Assembly: GCA_964604015.1 (NCBI GenBank)
Contig: CAZRXF010000016.1
Location: 1-23,658 of the forward strand
Reading direction: 5' to 3'
Source: CANNBR01 sp964604015
GTDB taxonomy: Bacteria > Babelota > Babeliae > Babelales > CAIQNR01
DNA length: 23,658 nucleotides
Positions 6,775-14,351 of the stretch are shown piece after piece. The position numbers were made by a program, and so were the translations under genes. Positions within the stretch are counted from its first letter, which is position 1. The number at the start of each line of letters is the position of its first letter. The notes under the pieces are model-generated. The model was not told the DNA's origin, did not search any database, and saw only the letters and a program-made list of their open reading frames with translations.

Positions 6775-7916
6775 AAAATCTTGTCTTTTCTCTTTTCATC
6801 ACATGCGGCTTCTTCATGCCCTTAGTTACACACACATCTACCTCTGAGTATCAGAAAGCCCTAGAAATCCTTCAGTTACAAGCACTGGTACAACATGGAG
6901 GTGGAACCATCCCTTTGTCCGCTCTGCCGCCGGAAATTCAAAAAACGATTGCTGTAACGCTTTCCGAGTTCTTCAAACCTGTTTTCAAATTAGAAAGCTT
7001 TTCTGAACCGGACCGTTATGAACAAACAAGAGATCTTCTGCGCCCTTACCTTGCTGAATATTCATCTGAATTTTATGACCAACAGACACATGCCGTACGT
7101 TACATGACTAGCGTCCCTCTTGTTTCTACAAGCTTTGGCCGCGTTTGCTTGCATCACATCCTACAATATCCTGGCCTAACGCTTTTTTCAGCTACTCAAA
7201 AAGAACGGAATCTCACCCGATGTCTGATCTCTTTAAAAAAACTTGCACAACAAGAAAGCTTGCTTCTCAGCCTGTGGAAAGAAGAAAAGAGTGCAGAACG
7301 CCAAGCAATTGCGCGGCTCTATACCCCTTCTCAGAAAATCAATCGCTCTCCATATCGGCAGCAGATCGCTACCCTCACAACACTTGCAAGACCGGGCGTG
7401 CTACTTGCTTGCTCTACTGTAGGAGCAATGGGAGCTTTCTACCTTGGAATGTATGCATGCAATACGCCTGTTATGGACTCTGACCTTCAGTGGGTATCAA
7501 CTTTGACAGCTGTTGGTATCACACCAGCTCTCATGAAAGAATTTGAAAATCAGGAAGTTTTTTTTAAAACGATTCGCTACCTACACCTAAAAATGAATGC
7601 CCTTGCAACTGCGATACGAGCGGTTGATGCTTGTACTCAGCTCATTACTGAATACCCAAAACTCAAGCAACTCCCTCATGCTCAACTTCTTACGGCACAC
7701 AAACGCCACGCGTCACCAGCACTCAAAAAACTTTTTGCTTTACTCAAAACGCCAACCTTCAAGGGAAAACCAAGCTTTTTTTCCCACTTAGGACGTGTAC
7801 GCGCTGCCTATTTCCTATTCCATCAGGCAAAGTCTGAGTTGGTTCCTCTTCTTACCGCAGTTGGTGAAGTTGATGCCTATCTTGCCGCTAGTGCAGTATT
7901 CCAACAGAGTAGCTAA
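6771..7916 (+). CDS. Exported MutS core-domain protein lacking the ATPase domain (paralogue 3)
   Basis: This 381-residue product is the third member of the tandem family. It has a signal peptide (hydrophobic stretch residues 4-19) and aligns with the N-terminal part of the two upstream proteins. Shared landmarks are the SLWKEEKSAER segment (compare SFWREENSAEK), a hydrophobic pair near residues 215-250, RYLHLKMNALATAIRA, and TPTFKGKPSFF...GRVRAAYFL leading to VGEVDAYLAASAVF. There it stops, about 50-70 residues before the Walker A region would begin. No ATPase remnant exists in the 112 bp before the next gene, so the domain was cleanly lost or the protein never had it. No strong ribosome binding site precedes the ATG; coupling to the 46-codon gene may supply initiation. 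It may act as a non-catalytic partner of the ATPase-bearing paralogues. Confidence 0.75.
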   Translation: MKNLVFSLFITCGFFMPLVTHTSTSEYQKALEILQLQALVQHGGGTIPLSALPPEIQKTIAVTLSEFFKPVFKLESFSEPDRYEQTRDLLRPYLAEYSSEFYDQQTHAVRYMTSVPLVSTSFGRVCLHHILQYPGLTLFSATQKERNLTRCLISLKKLAQQESLLLSLWKEEKSAERQAIARLYTPSQKINRSPYRQQIATLTTLARPGVLLACSTVGAMGAFYLGMYACNTPVMDSDLQWVSTLTAVGITPALMKEFENQEVFFKTIRYLHLKMNALATAIRAVDACTQLITEYPKLKQLPHAQLLTAHKRHASPALKKLFALLKTPTFKGKPSFFSHLGRVRAAYFLFHQAKSELVPLLTAVGEVDAYLAASAVFQQSS

Positions 7917-8028
7917 GCACATAGTTCCTCCTCTCTTCTCATAACCTACTGATACTGGTTATCTGATACGAAATGCAGTAGGATTCCTTCCTCTATTTTT
8001 TTACGTGTCTGGTAAGGAGAAAGAAGGA

Positions 8029-8928
8029 ATGAAAAAGGGGATGCTATGGTTCGTGGTAATTACACTTTTCAACGGTATTAACAACAGATGTCGCGCAGAA
8101 TCCGTTTCTCTGGAGGAGTATGACAGACTTATCACTCCGACTGTTCCCACATTGCTTTCATTCGAGTCGCCCTACAAAAATCAGCACCTTTTTTATGCTG
8201 GGATCTGTCATGACAACTCACCTGACCACTACCAGTACAAAACCGTCGACGAAGAGTGGGATATTTTTAGGAAAAAAACTAACTTAAAAAATACCGTCAT
8301 CATCGGCGAGTTGCTTCCTGATGCCATCTGCTCTTCCTATGAAACGAAGGACGAAGCGATACGTGTTCAAAGTGATTGTGGGTATGTTCTCTGGCTTGCA
8401 CAACAACATAATCTTACCCTTATCGGCGCAGAACTTCCGTACAAGACAGTTATCCAACAACTGTTACAAGAATTTAAAAAAGAACATGTCCATTACTTCT
8501 GCTTTGCATTTGCCGCCGACTTCTGGACTCGCTATGAAGAAAAGCCCGATCTTGAAAACTTTATTCTAGAGCGGGTACACACATGGACCGATGATCCTTC
8601 CATTACCTTTGATTATCTTATCGCACTCCATCGCGCATACACTGGCAAAACACTCTCAGTCCCTGAAAGATCTTTCTTTGTAAGGCTTATGACCCTTACC
8701 CACCACACTAACCTCATCAGTCGTCTTTTTTCGTACTTTTCCATTCCTAAAAAAACACTTCGTATTATCTACCCCATCCTTCGCCGTTGTCATCAATTAC
8801 GAGACAACCATACCTTCAACGTGATTCGTGCTCAGTGGGATGCTGGAAATAATATTTTCATTATATACGGAGCACTCCACGCAGCAGCATTAAAGGAGTC
8901 TCTGAGAAAACTCACTCAACAGTCATGA
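8029..8928 (+). CDS. Exported protein, possibly TraB/ChaN-like fold
   Basis: The start at 8029 follows an AAGGAG site (8014-8019) at 9 nt spacing and gives a 299-residue protein. It starts with a signal peptide (KKGMLWFVVITLFNGINN), with likely cleavage near CRA. Motifs resemble the TraB/GumN/EreA/ChaN superfamily: an early AGICHD containing glycine and histidine, IIGELLP with a glutamate, LIGAELPY, and a C-terminal IIYGALHAAALKESL. Members of that superfamily include haem-uptake lipoproteins and putative metal-dependent hydrolases. The match rests on scattered motifs and is tentative. The gene ends by overlapping tsaE tail to tail by 17 bp. An ATAACC/GGTTAT hairpin at 7941-7962 lies upstream without a T-run. 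Confidence 0.55.
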   Translation: MKKGMLWFVVITLFNGINNRCRAESVSLEEYDRLITPTVPTLLSFESPYKNQHLFYAGICHDNSPDHYQYKTVDEEWDIFRKKTNLKNTVIIGELLPDAICSSYETKDEAIRVQSDCGYVLWLAQQHNLTLIGAELPYKTVIQQLLQEFKKEHVHYFCFAFAADFWTRYEEKPDLENFILERVHTWTDDPSITFDYLIALHRAYTGKTLSVPERSFFVRLMTLTHHTNLISRLFSYFSIPKKTLRIIYPILRRCHQLRDNHTFNVIRAQWDAGNNIFIIYGALHAAALKESLRKLTQQS

Positions 8929-9325
8929 GCCTTTTTTCTTCGGATAAATAGTCCAATGTAATGGAGACAGTTTCTTGTGGGAGAACATGCGCAATAATGT
9001 CAGGCCATTCGATAAAACACAGCGACCGTTCATCGTACAGATACTCATCAAACCCAGCTTGAACAAACTCTTGATGAGACGATAAACGGTACAAATCAAA
9101 ATGATACACCACTCTGCCATCAGGAAGTGGATAGACTGAAACATAGGTATACGTTGGACTTTGAATAGGGCCATGTACTCCAAGAAGCATTAACATTTCT
9201 TGTACCAAGGTCGTTTTACCCGCTCCTAACGTCCCCCTCAATACCCATACCCGAACGGGGAGATCGAGAAGTCCCTGAGCACAGCGTGCCATATCCTGAC
9301 GGGTTACCTCATACTGTTTCTTCAT
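8912..9325 (-). CDS. tsaE: tRNA threonylcarbamoyladenosine biosynthesis ATPase TsaE
   Basis: TsaE is the ATPase that works with TsaB, TsaC and TsaD to make N6-threonylcarbamoyladenosine at position 37 of ANN-decoding tRNAs, acting in the cytoplasm. The 137-residue product has the normal length. It shows the Walker A GTLGAGKTT (31-39), the family motif HFDLYRL in the middle, and the CFIEWPD motif near residue 105. It lies 16 bp downstream of the YacP-like gene in a two-gene minus-strand operon. Its 3' end overlaps the exported protein gene on the other strand by 17 bp. Confidence 0.95.
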   Translation of the reverse strand: MKKQYEVTRQDMARCAQGLLDLPVRVWVLRGTLGAGKTTLVQEMLMLLGVHGPIQSPTYTYVSVYPLPDGRVVYHFDLYRLSSHQEFVQAGFDEYLYDERSLCFIEWPDIIAHVLPQETVSITLDYLSEEKRLMTVE

Positions 9326-9341
9326 GTGTTCTTATCCATTT

Positions 9342-9926
9342 TTAAAGTTTATCGATGTAACGGCGATAAGCGCGTTCTTTTTTAGAACTTTGATCAGCTG
9401 CTCTTCCTGTTTTTCGAGATACTTCACCCTGCTCCTCTTTAAGCGGTACGCGCATTCCTGCTGCTTCGTACATCAAAAGATCAACCTCTTCATCGTGCTC
9501 TTCGGTCAATTTTTCAATAGCGCCACTTTCAGATGCAGGACCTCTTTTTTCAGGATCACACACTGATCGAACACGTTCATAAAAAAAGACAGGATCGACC
9601 GTTTCTACGCGAGATTCTCCTACTTTGGCACACAACTGACCATCAAGCGTTACCACCAACAGCTCCTTGGTGCGATGTTCTTGCGCATACGTAATAATAA
9701 GATCATCGGCTGACTGATTTTGCCCACTGTACCATACGGTCACCCCCTTTTGTTTTTCCATGCTGGGGTAATAAAAAGGCCCCCCATCAAAAACGACCAG
9801 GACTTTATGCTGCCGCTTTTTAAGGTACCTGCCTAATAAATTTACAAAGGCACTCCGTTGAGTTTCAGAAATCTCCGGCCCATGAATCTTTTTTAATACG
9901 TTATACCCATCAACCACTACAATCAT
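9342..9926 (-). CDS. YacP-like NYN-domain protein (putative endoribonuclease)
   Basis: The protein begins MIVVVDGYNVLKK and continues with VLVVFDGG and NQSADDLIITYA. These are the acidic motifs of the NYN domain (PIN-like fold) as in YacP/Rae1, a ribosome-associated mRNA endonuclease in Bacillus subtilis. The start at 9926 is preferred (194 residues), because a GAGGAGG site lies 9 nt before it, whereas an ATG at 9935 directly abuts that site. The C-terminal 70 residues are charged (many E, K and R) and look like a flexible or helical tail. It is the first gene of the operon with tsaE. Nuclease activity is inferred from the family; the YacP-type assignment is fairly sure. Confidence 0.85.
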   Translation of the reverse strand: MIVVVDGYNVLKKIHGPEISETQRSAFVNLLGRYLKKRQHKVLVVFDGGPFYYPSMEKQKGVTVWYSGQNQSADDLIITYAQEHRTKELLVVTLDGQLCAKVGESRVETVDPVFFYERVRSVCDPEKRGPASESGAIEKLTEEHDEEVDLLMYEAAGMRVPLKEEQGEVSRKTGRAADQSSKKERAYRRYIDKL

Positions 9927-9951
9927 CGCTTCCATCCTCCTCGCAGTTCAA

Positions 9952-9980
9952 AGAATACCATATCCTGACGACCGGTCTAA
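9952..9980 (-). promoter_or_regulatory. Candidate promoter of the yacP-like/tsaE operon
   Basis: On the minus strand TTAGAC and TATTCT are separated by 17 bp, 26 bp before the chosen start at 9926. The -35 box is a weak match. Confidence 0.4.
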
Positions 9981-10009
9981 AAAAAACGGCATAACCTCTA
10001 TTCGGCCTA

Positions 10010-10038
10010 TTGAAAAGAGCGGTAACAATCGTTATTCT
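10010..10038 (+). promoter_or_regulatory. Promoter of atpG
   Basis: TTGAAA and TATTCT are separated by 17 bp, 33 bp before the ATG at 10071. An independent promoter fits the solitary position of this gene. Confidence 0.6.
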
Positions 10039-10070
10039 GGTGATCTGTTAGTCCAAGAAGAGGGAATGGC

Positions 10071-10934
10071 ATGCCACAGTTAATTCAGATTCGTCAGCGC
10101 ATAAAAGCAGTGAGCACTATCAAAAAGATTACCAGTGCTATGCGGCTTATTTCACGCTCCTTCCATGCACGAATGTACCGCGAACAAGCTCATTATAAGG
10201 AATACCAAGCGGCTCTGAGCAATCTTATGGGAACCGTGCTTTCTCATGTCCCAAGCGAAGTAAAGTCACACTTTTCTAAGCCAGCTTCAACAACAGAGAA
10301 ACAGCTTTTCATTATTATCGGCTCTCAAAAGGGCTTATGCGGATCGTTTAATGCCCCGCTCATCTATTGGATCGACAGCCACAAAGAACAGCTAACCACA
10401 AAGAACACCCACGTTGTCTCAATTGGTAAGCGAGTTACCGAATATTTACACAAAGTTGGCACACGTAACCTCGTTACACTGCCTGAGTTAAAACTAACTT
10501 CCATAGAATCGCTTACTCAGAAACTCCTGGCTTTTGTTGATTCAGATGAGCGTTACTCGCAGGTAACGGTCCTTTCTTGTTCGCCACGATCACTGTTTAG
10601 CCAAGAATTCAAGGAACACCAACTTTTCCCTCTCGCGTTCCCTGATACCTGTGCCGTTGCACAAGCACGCTATGACTACTCCTGGAACCATGACCCTGAA
10701 GCAATACTCAAAGTTCTTGTAAGAATACATCTGACTGAACGACTACGCTCATCACTCTTTATGTCACTTCTAGCAGAACACAACGCCCGTTTTGCCGCTA
10801 TGGACAACGCTACACGCAATGCAGAAAACTTCCTTGACACTATGAAAGTTCAATTTAATAAGATGCGCCAGGCAAAGATTACCAAGGAACTGACAGAGCT
10901 GGCAGGAGCGTTCGAGATTCAATCGCTTATTTAG
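10071..10934 (+). CDS. atpG: F1F0 ATP synthase gamma subunit
   Basis: The gamma subunit is the rotating central stalk of F1. The 287-residue length is normal. The N-terminal coiled-coil helix (IRQRIKAVSTIKKITSAMRL, residues 7-26) and the C-terminal helix (FNKMRQAKITKELTELAGAF) are the two conserved parts that thread through the alpha3-beta3 ring. The central motif SQKGLCGSFNAPL matches the family's GLCGxxN segment. Unusually, no other atp gene is in the window: it lies alone between the yacP-like operon (divergent) and murA (convergent, 9 bp apart). AGAGGGA before the start serves as ribosome binding site. The other subunits must be encoded elsewhere. Confidence 0.93.
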   Translation: MPQLIQIRQRIKAVSTIKKITSAMRLISRSFHARMYREQAHYKEYQAALSNLMGTVLSHVPSEVKSHFSKPASTTEKQLFIIIGSQKGLCGSFNAPLIYWIDSHKEQLTTKNTHVVSIGKRVTEYLHKVGTRNLVTLPELKLTSIESLTQKLLAFVDSDERYSQVTVLSCSPRSLFSQEFKEHQLFPLAFPDTCAVAQARYDYSWNHDPEAILKVLVRIHLTERLRSSLFMSLLAEHNARFAAMDNATRNAENFLDTMKVQFNKMRQAKITKELTELAGAFEIQSLI

Positions 10935-10943
10935 TACTAGTGA

Positions 10944-12284
10944 TTACTCATACAAAGTAATCGATGCACCAAGAGCACGAAGCTTTGCTTCCAATGATTG
11001 GTATCCACGTTTCCAATGGTAGACACCTGAAATTGTCGTGTATCCCTTTGCAGCAAGACCTGCTAACGCCAAACAGCACGAGGCGCGAATATCGCTTGCG
11101 ATGACATGCGTACCATACAACTCCTCGACACCACGAATGGTGGCCGTATCGTAATGGGTTTCAACTTGTGCACCCATTTTATCAAGTTCACGCGCATGCA
11201 TCAGACGATTTTCATAGACCGTCTCTTTAACAATGGACACCCCTTGAGCGAGAGTCAACGCAGCCATCAACGGTGCCTGCATATCGGTAGGAAATCCTGG
11301 ATAGGGTGCAGTTTTGATAGAAACAGCTCGTGGCGTCTTGGTTCCTCGAACTTTAACCCCGATACCATCTTTACCTATCAGCACGGTGTGGCCCATTTCT
11401 TGTAGTTTCATCAAAAAGAGACCCATATCGTGAGCAGGAGCTTCAGGCACATGGACAAAGCCTCCCGTGATTGCTCCAGCAAGAAGCAATGCGCTTGCTT
11501 CCATCCGATCAAACATAACGGTGTACTGTGCCGGTTTGAGGGTAGCAACCCCTTCAACCACAATCATCGCCGGTGTGCCTATCGTAATCTGGGCACCCCG
11601 TTCATTAAGACAGGCAATGAGATCAAATACTTCAGGCTCAAGTGCTGCATTGATAATGCGCGTAGTACCAGGAGTAAGAACAGCAAGCATCATCAAGTTC
11701 TCGGTTGCACCAACACTTGGATACTCGAGCAGGAGATTGCGGTGCTGCAAATGCTGTACATAAGCAGTCAAAAGATCACCGTGTTGTTCAACGACTACAC
11801 CCATCTTTTCAAAATTCTTAACGTGATAATCAACAGGACGTTCACCAATCACATCACCACCAGGAAATGCTAGTTCTACCTTTCCAAACCGAGCAAGCAG
11901 TGGCCCCATCACAAGCACTGAGGCACGCATTTTTTTCATGATTTCTGGTTTGACTCGGTATCCTTCAAGGTGTGTGGTATCAACTTCAAGCGTATTGGCC
12001 TCTTTATCAAACACCACCGTTGCACCCAATGATTCCAGAAGCGTAATCATCTGCAACACGTCATCTGACACGGGAACATTTTTTAAAACAGAAAGCCCCC
12101 GAGAAAGAATAAGCGATGTCATCATCACAAGCACCGCATTTTTTGCCCCTGATAATGACGCCTGACCCTCTAACCCTAACGACTGATGTATCTCTAAATA
12201 AGGAGCTTCTATAAGATTCTTTTGAGCAAACGAACCTTCCTTAATGCGTGTTACATCCTGCGTAAAAATAGATTGATCTGGCAT
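10944..12284 (-). CDS. murA: UDP-N-acetylglucosamine 1-carboxyvinyltransferase, Cys-to-Asp variant
   Basis: MurA transfers enolpyruvate from PEP to UDP-GlcNAc, the first committed step of peptidoglycan synthesis, in the cytoplasm. The 446-residue protein has the family landmarks: SGAKNA with the PEP-binding Lys48-Asn49, ASVLVMGPLLAR (121-132), FPGGDVIGERPVD (140-152) and YPGFPTDMQAPL with the catalytic Asp. It is about 25 residues longer at the N-terminus than E. coli MurA; an AAAGGTGA site supports the start at 12284. In the active-site loop the usual PGGCxIGxRPVD reads PGGDVIGERPVD, so the fosfomycin-target Cys (Cys115 in E. coli) is Asp144. The same exchange in Mycobacterium, Chlamydia and Borrelia keeps activity and gives fosfomycin resistance. 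Presence of murA implies that the organism makes at least some peptidoglycan. Confidence 0.96.
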   Translation of the reverse strand: MPDQSIFTQDVTRIKEGSFAQKNLIEAPYLEIHQSLGLEGQASLSGAKNAVLVMMTSLILSRGLSVLKNVPVSDDVLQMITLLESLGATVVFDKEANTLEVDTTHLEGYRVKPEIMKKMRASVLVMGPLLARFGKVELAFPGGDVIGERPVDYHVKNFEKMGVVVEQHGDLLTAYVQHLQHRNLLLEYPSVGATENLMMLAVLTPGTTRIINAALEPEVFDLIACLNERGAQITIGTPAMIVVEGVATLKPAQYTVMFDRMEASALLLAGAITGGFVHVPEAPAHDMGLFLMKLQEMGHTVLIGKDGIGVKVRGTKTPRAVSIKTAPYPGFPTDMQAPLMAALTLAQGVSIVKETVYENRLMHARELDKMGAQVETHYDTATIRGVEELYGTHVIASDIRASCCLALAGLAAKGYTTISGVYHWKRGYQSLEAKLRALGASITLYE

Positions 12285-12327
12285 GCTTTTTCACCTTTGT
12301 ATAATGACGGGTATACGATAGTGGTTG

Positions 12328-12361
12328 CTAGTGTATACTAGTGATTTGTCGTTTACAAATC
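12328..12361. promoter_or_regulatory. Two adjacent inverted repeats between murA and tdk
   Basis: CTAGT-GTAT-ACTAG (12328-12341) is immediately followed by GATTTGT-CGTTT-ACAAATC (12343-12361), within the 109 bp between the divergent murA and tdk genes. Their placement, with TATA-like hexamers on both strands, suggests operators or overlapping promoters. No regulator can be named from sequence. Confidence 0.4.
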
Positions 12362-12393
12362 GTACTATTTTTCACACTGTTTCGAGGTGAAAC

Positions 12394-12996
12394 ATGCAAG
12401 TGCCATCCATCAAAAAAGGAACGTTAGAAGTTATCTGCGGACCTATGTTCTCGGGAAAATCAGAAGAACTTATCCGAAGACTTCGCCGTGCACGCATTGC
12501 ACAGCAACCAGTTATCTCGTTCAATCCTCACGTTGATACACGAACGACATTGCATACCATTGCTTCACACAACGGCACTTCGCTTGAGGCAATTACCATT
12601 GCTGATCCGTTTGATATCCCTCTGCACATCACAGACGCTATAGAAGTAGTAGGAATTGATGAAGTTCAATTTTTTTCTCCTGAAATTGTTTCTGTAGTCA
12701 TCGACCTTGTTGAAAAAGGAAAACGCGTCATCGTCACCGGACTTAACCTTGATTTTAAGGGAGTTCCTTTTAGTACCATGCCTCTTTTCATGGCAATTGC
12801 AGATACCGTTACCAAATTAAGCGCTATCTGCATCGTGTGCGGTTCCGATGCGTACTTCAGTCAACGTATTGTCAACGGGGTCCCAGCTCGTTTTGATGAC
12901 CCGATTGTTCAACCGGGTGCTCAAGAAGCATACCAAGCACGCTGCCGCTCATGTCACGTCATTGATAAAAAACCAGTATGGCAAAAAATTCTGTAA
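12394..12996 (+). CDS. tdk: Thymidine kinase (type II)
   Basis: Thymidine kinase phosphorylates thymidine to dTMP in the salvage pathway. The 200-residue protein has the P-loop GPMFSGKS (16-23), the DEVQFF motif (89-94) carrying the catalytic Glu90, and the TGLNLDF segment (115-121). It also has a structural zinc site formed by C146/C149 (CIVC) and C184/C187 (CRSC). This is the TK1-like family, at about normal length. A GAGGTG site precedes the ATG. Its 3' end overlaps radA by 19 bp, so the two genes form an operon. Salvage of thymidine would fit an organism taking nucleosides from a host, but many free-living bacteria also have it. Confidence 0.96.
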   Translation: MQVPSIKKGTLEVICGPMFSGKSEELIRRLRRARIAQQPVISFNPHVDTRTTLHTIASHNGTSLEAITIADPFDIPLHITDAIEVVGIDEVQFFSPEIVSVVIDLVEKGKRVIVTGLNLDFKGVPFSTMPLFMAIADTVTKLSAICIVCGSDAYFSQRIVNGVPARFDDPIVQPGAQEAYQARCRSCHVIDKKPVWQKIL

Positions 12997-14351
12997 CGTT
13001 TCTTTGCTCCAATTGTAATCACACTTCCCTTAAATGGTTGGGATGTTGCCCATCATGCAGAGAGTGGAACAGCTTTGTTGAAGAAAAACTAACTCCTTCG
13101 TTAACAGGAACTAAAAAGGGATTTTCACGTTCTGTTACCGCCGATACCTTATCGCTTCGCCCTCTTTCTGACATTGAATGTTCAGAACAAAAACGGATGA
13201 TTGCTGGTATCGCTGAATGGGACACCGTCCTTGGGGGCGGCATCATGCCTGGATCGCTGCTCGTACTAACCGGGGATCCTGGAATTGGAAAATCAACATT
13301 GTTGCTGCACGTGGCCCACAAATTGGCTGAACGCTACACTACCTTTTATTTTTCATCTGAAGAATCTCTCGAACAAGTAAAACTACGGGCAATGCGCATC
13401 AATAGTATGGATTCACGTCTTCTTTTTTCTGACCGAGCCAACATTGAAGGCATTATCCAGACCGCGCAAGAAAAAAAACCGGACATTATTATTATCGACT
13501 CAATTCAAAACTGCTTCTTTTCAGAAACACAAAGCTTTCCCGGCACAGTTGGACAATTGCGAGAAACATCATTTGCTCTCATGCGCCTTGCAAAAGAACA
13601 CAACATCGCAGTCATCATCACCTGCCACATCACTAAGGAAGGCCACATGGCAGGACCAAAGACTCTGGAACACATGGTAGATGGAGTCTTTTATCTGCAA
13701 GGAGAAGACCGTTGGCATACCCGTATTTTACGAAGTGTTAAAAATCGCTTTGGCGCACTTAACGAACTTGGTTTTTTTTCGATGACCGACGCAGGACTTG
13801 AGCAAGTACCCCATATCAACCAGTACCTTCTTAATGAAAGCTCAACAGCTCCTGGTGCGGTGATTACGAGCTGCTTAGAAGGCTCACGTCCGCTGCTGCT
13901 TGAAATTCAAGCGCTCACTATCCTTTCAAAATTTGGAATGCCGCAACGGGTCGTCACCGGCCTTGACCAAAAACGAATTGTTCTTATTGCCGCCATTCTT
14001 GAAAAATATTTGCATATCAAATTCAGCGCTCATGACATCTTTGTAAAAGTATCGGGTGGGCTAAAATTAACCGAAAGTTCATCAGACCTTGCCATTGCAC
14101 TCGCGCTACTTTCCAGTTACTTCCAACAAGCATTACCTGAAAAATCGATGGCTCTTGCTGAAATAAGTTTGACCGGCAGCCTTAAGCCGATTAACGCATT
14201 GGAAGCACAATTAAAGGAAGCGCAAAAGTTCGGCATCAAAACGATTTTTGTTGCCCAAGGCCAAAAAACCACAACACCAGGCACCATTAAATTTTCCTCG
14301 GTTTACCAACTTCTGGGCCTTTTTACCGACACACCAGGGACCACTACCTAA
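12978..14351 (+). CDS. radA: DNA repair protein RadA (Sms)
   Basis: RadA is a RecA-like, DnaB-type helicase that promotes branch migration in recombinational repair. The 457-residue protein has the full family layout. An N-terminal zinc finger has C10/C13 and C24/C27, a RecA-like ATPase core has Walker A GDPGIGKS (99-106) and a Walker B-like IIIIDSIQ, the KNRFG signature is at 255-259, and a C-terminal Lon-protease-like domain (about 290-450) contains SGGLKLTESSSDLAIALAL. All key residues appear present. The start lies inside the end of tdk (19 bp overlap), giving translational coupling. There is no strong terminator, only a weak CCCA/TGGG hairpin with a T-rich tail after the stop. Confidence 0.96.
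   Translation: MAKNSVTFLCSNCNHTSLKWLGCCPSCREWNSFVEEKLTPSLTGTKKGFSRSVTADTLSLRPLSDIECSEQKRMIAGIAEWDTVLGGGIMPGSLLVLTGDPGIGKSTLLLHVAHKLAERYTTFYFSSEESLEQVKLRAMRINSMDSRLLFSDRANIEGIIQTAQEKKPDIIIIDSIQNCFFSETQSFPGTVGQLRETSFALMRLAKEHNIAVIITCHITKEGHMAGPKTLEHMVDGVFYLQGEDRWHTRILRSVKNRFGALNELGFFSMTDAGLEQVPHINQYLLNESSTAPGAVITSCLEGSRPLLLEIQALTILSKFGMPQRVVTGLDQKRIVLIAAILEKYLHIKFSAHDIFVKVSGGLKLTESSSDLAIALALLSSYFQQALPEKSMALAEISLTGSLKPINALEAQLKEAQKFGIKTIFVAQGQKTTTPGTIKFSSVYQLLGLFTDTPGTTT

Noticed and set aside
7941..7962. ATAACC/GGTTAT hairpin as a terminator after the third MutS-like gene
   Set aside because: Not followed by a T-run on either strand, so a rho-independent terminator cannot be claimed.
10942..10962. 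GATTAC/GTAATC hairpin between atpG and murA as a bidirectional terminator
   Set aside because: It lies largely within the murA coding end and has no T-run.
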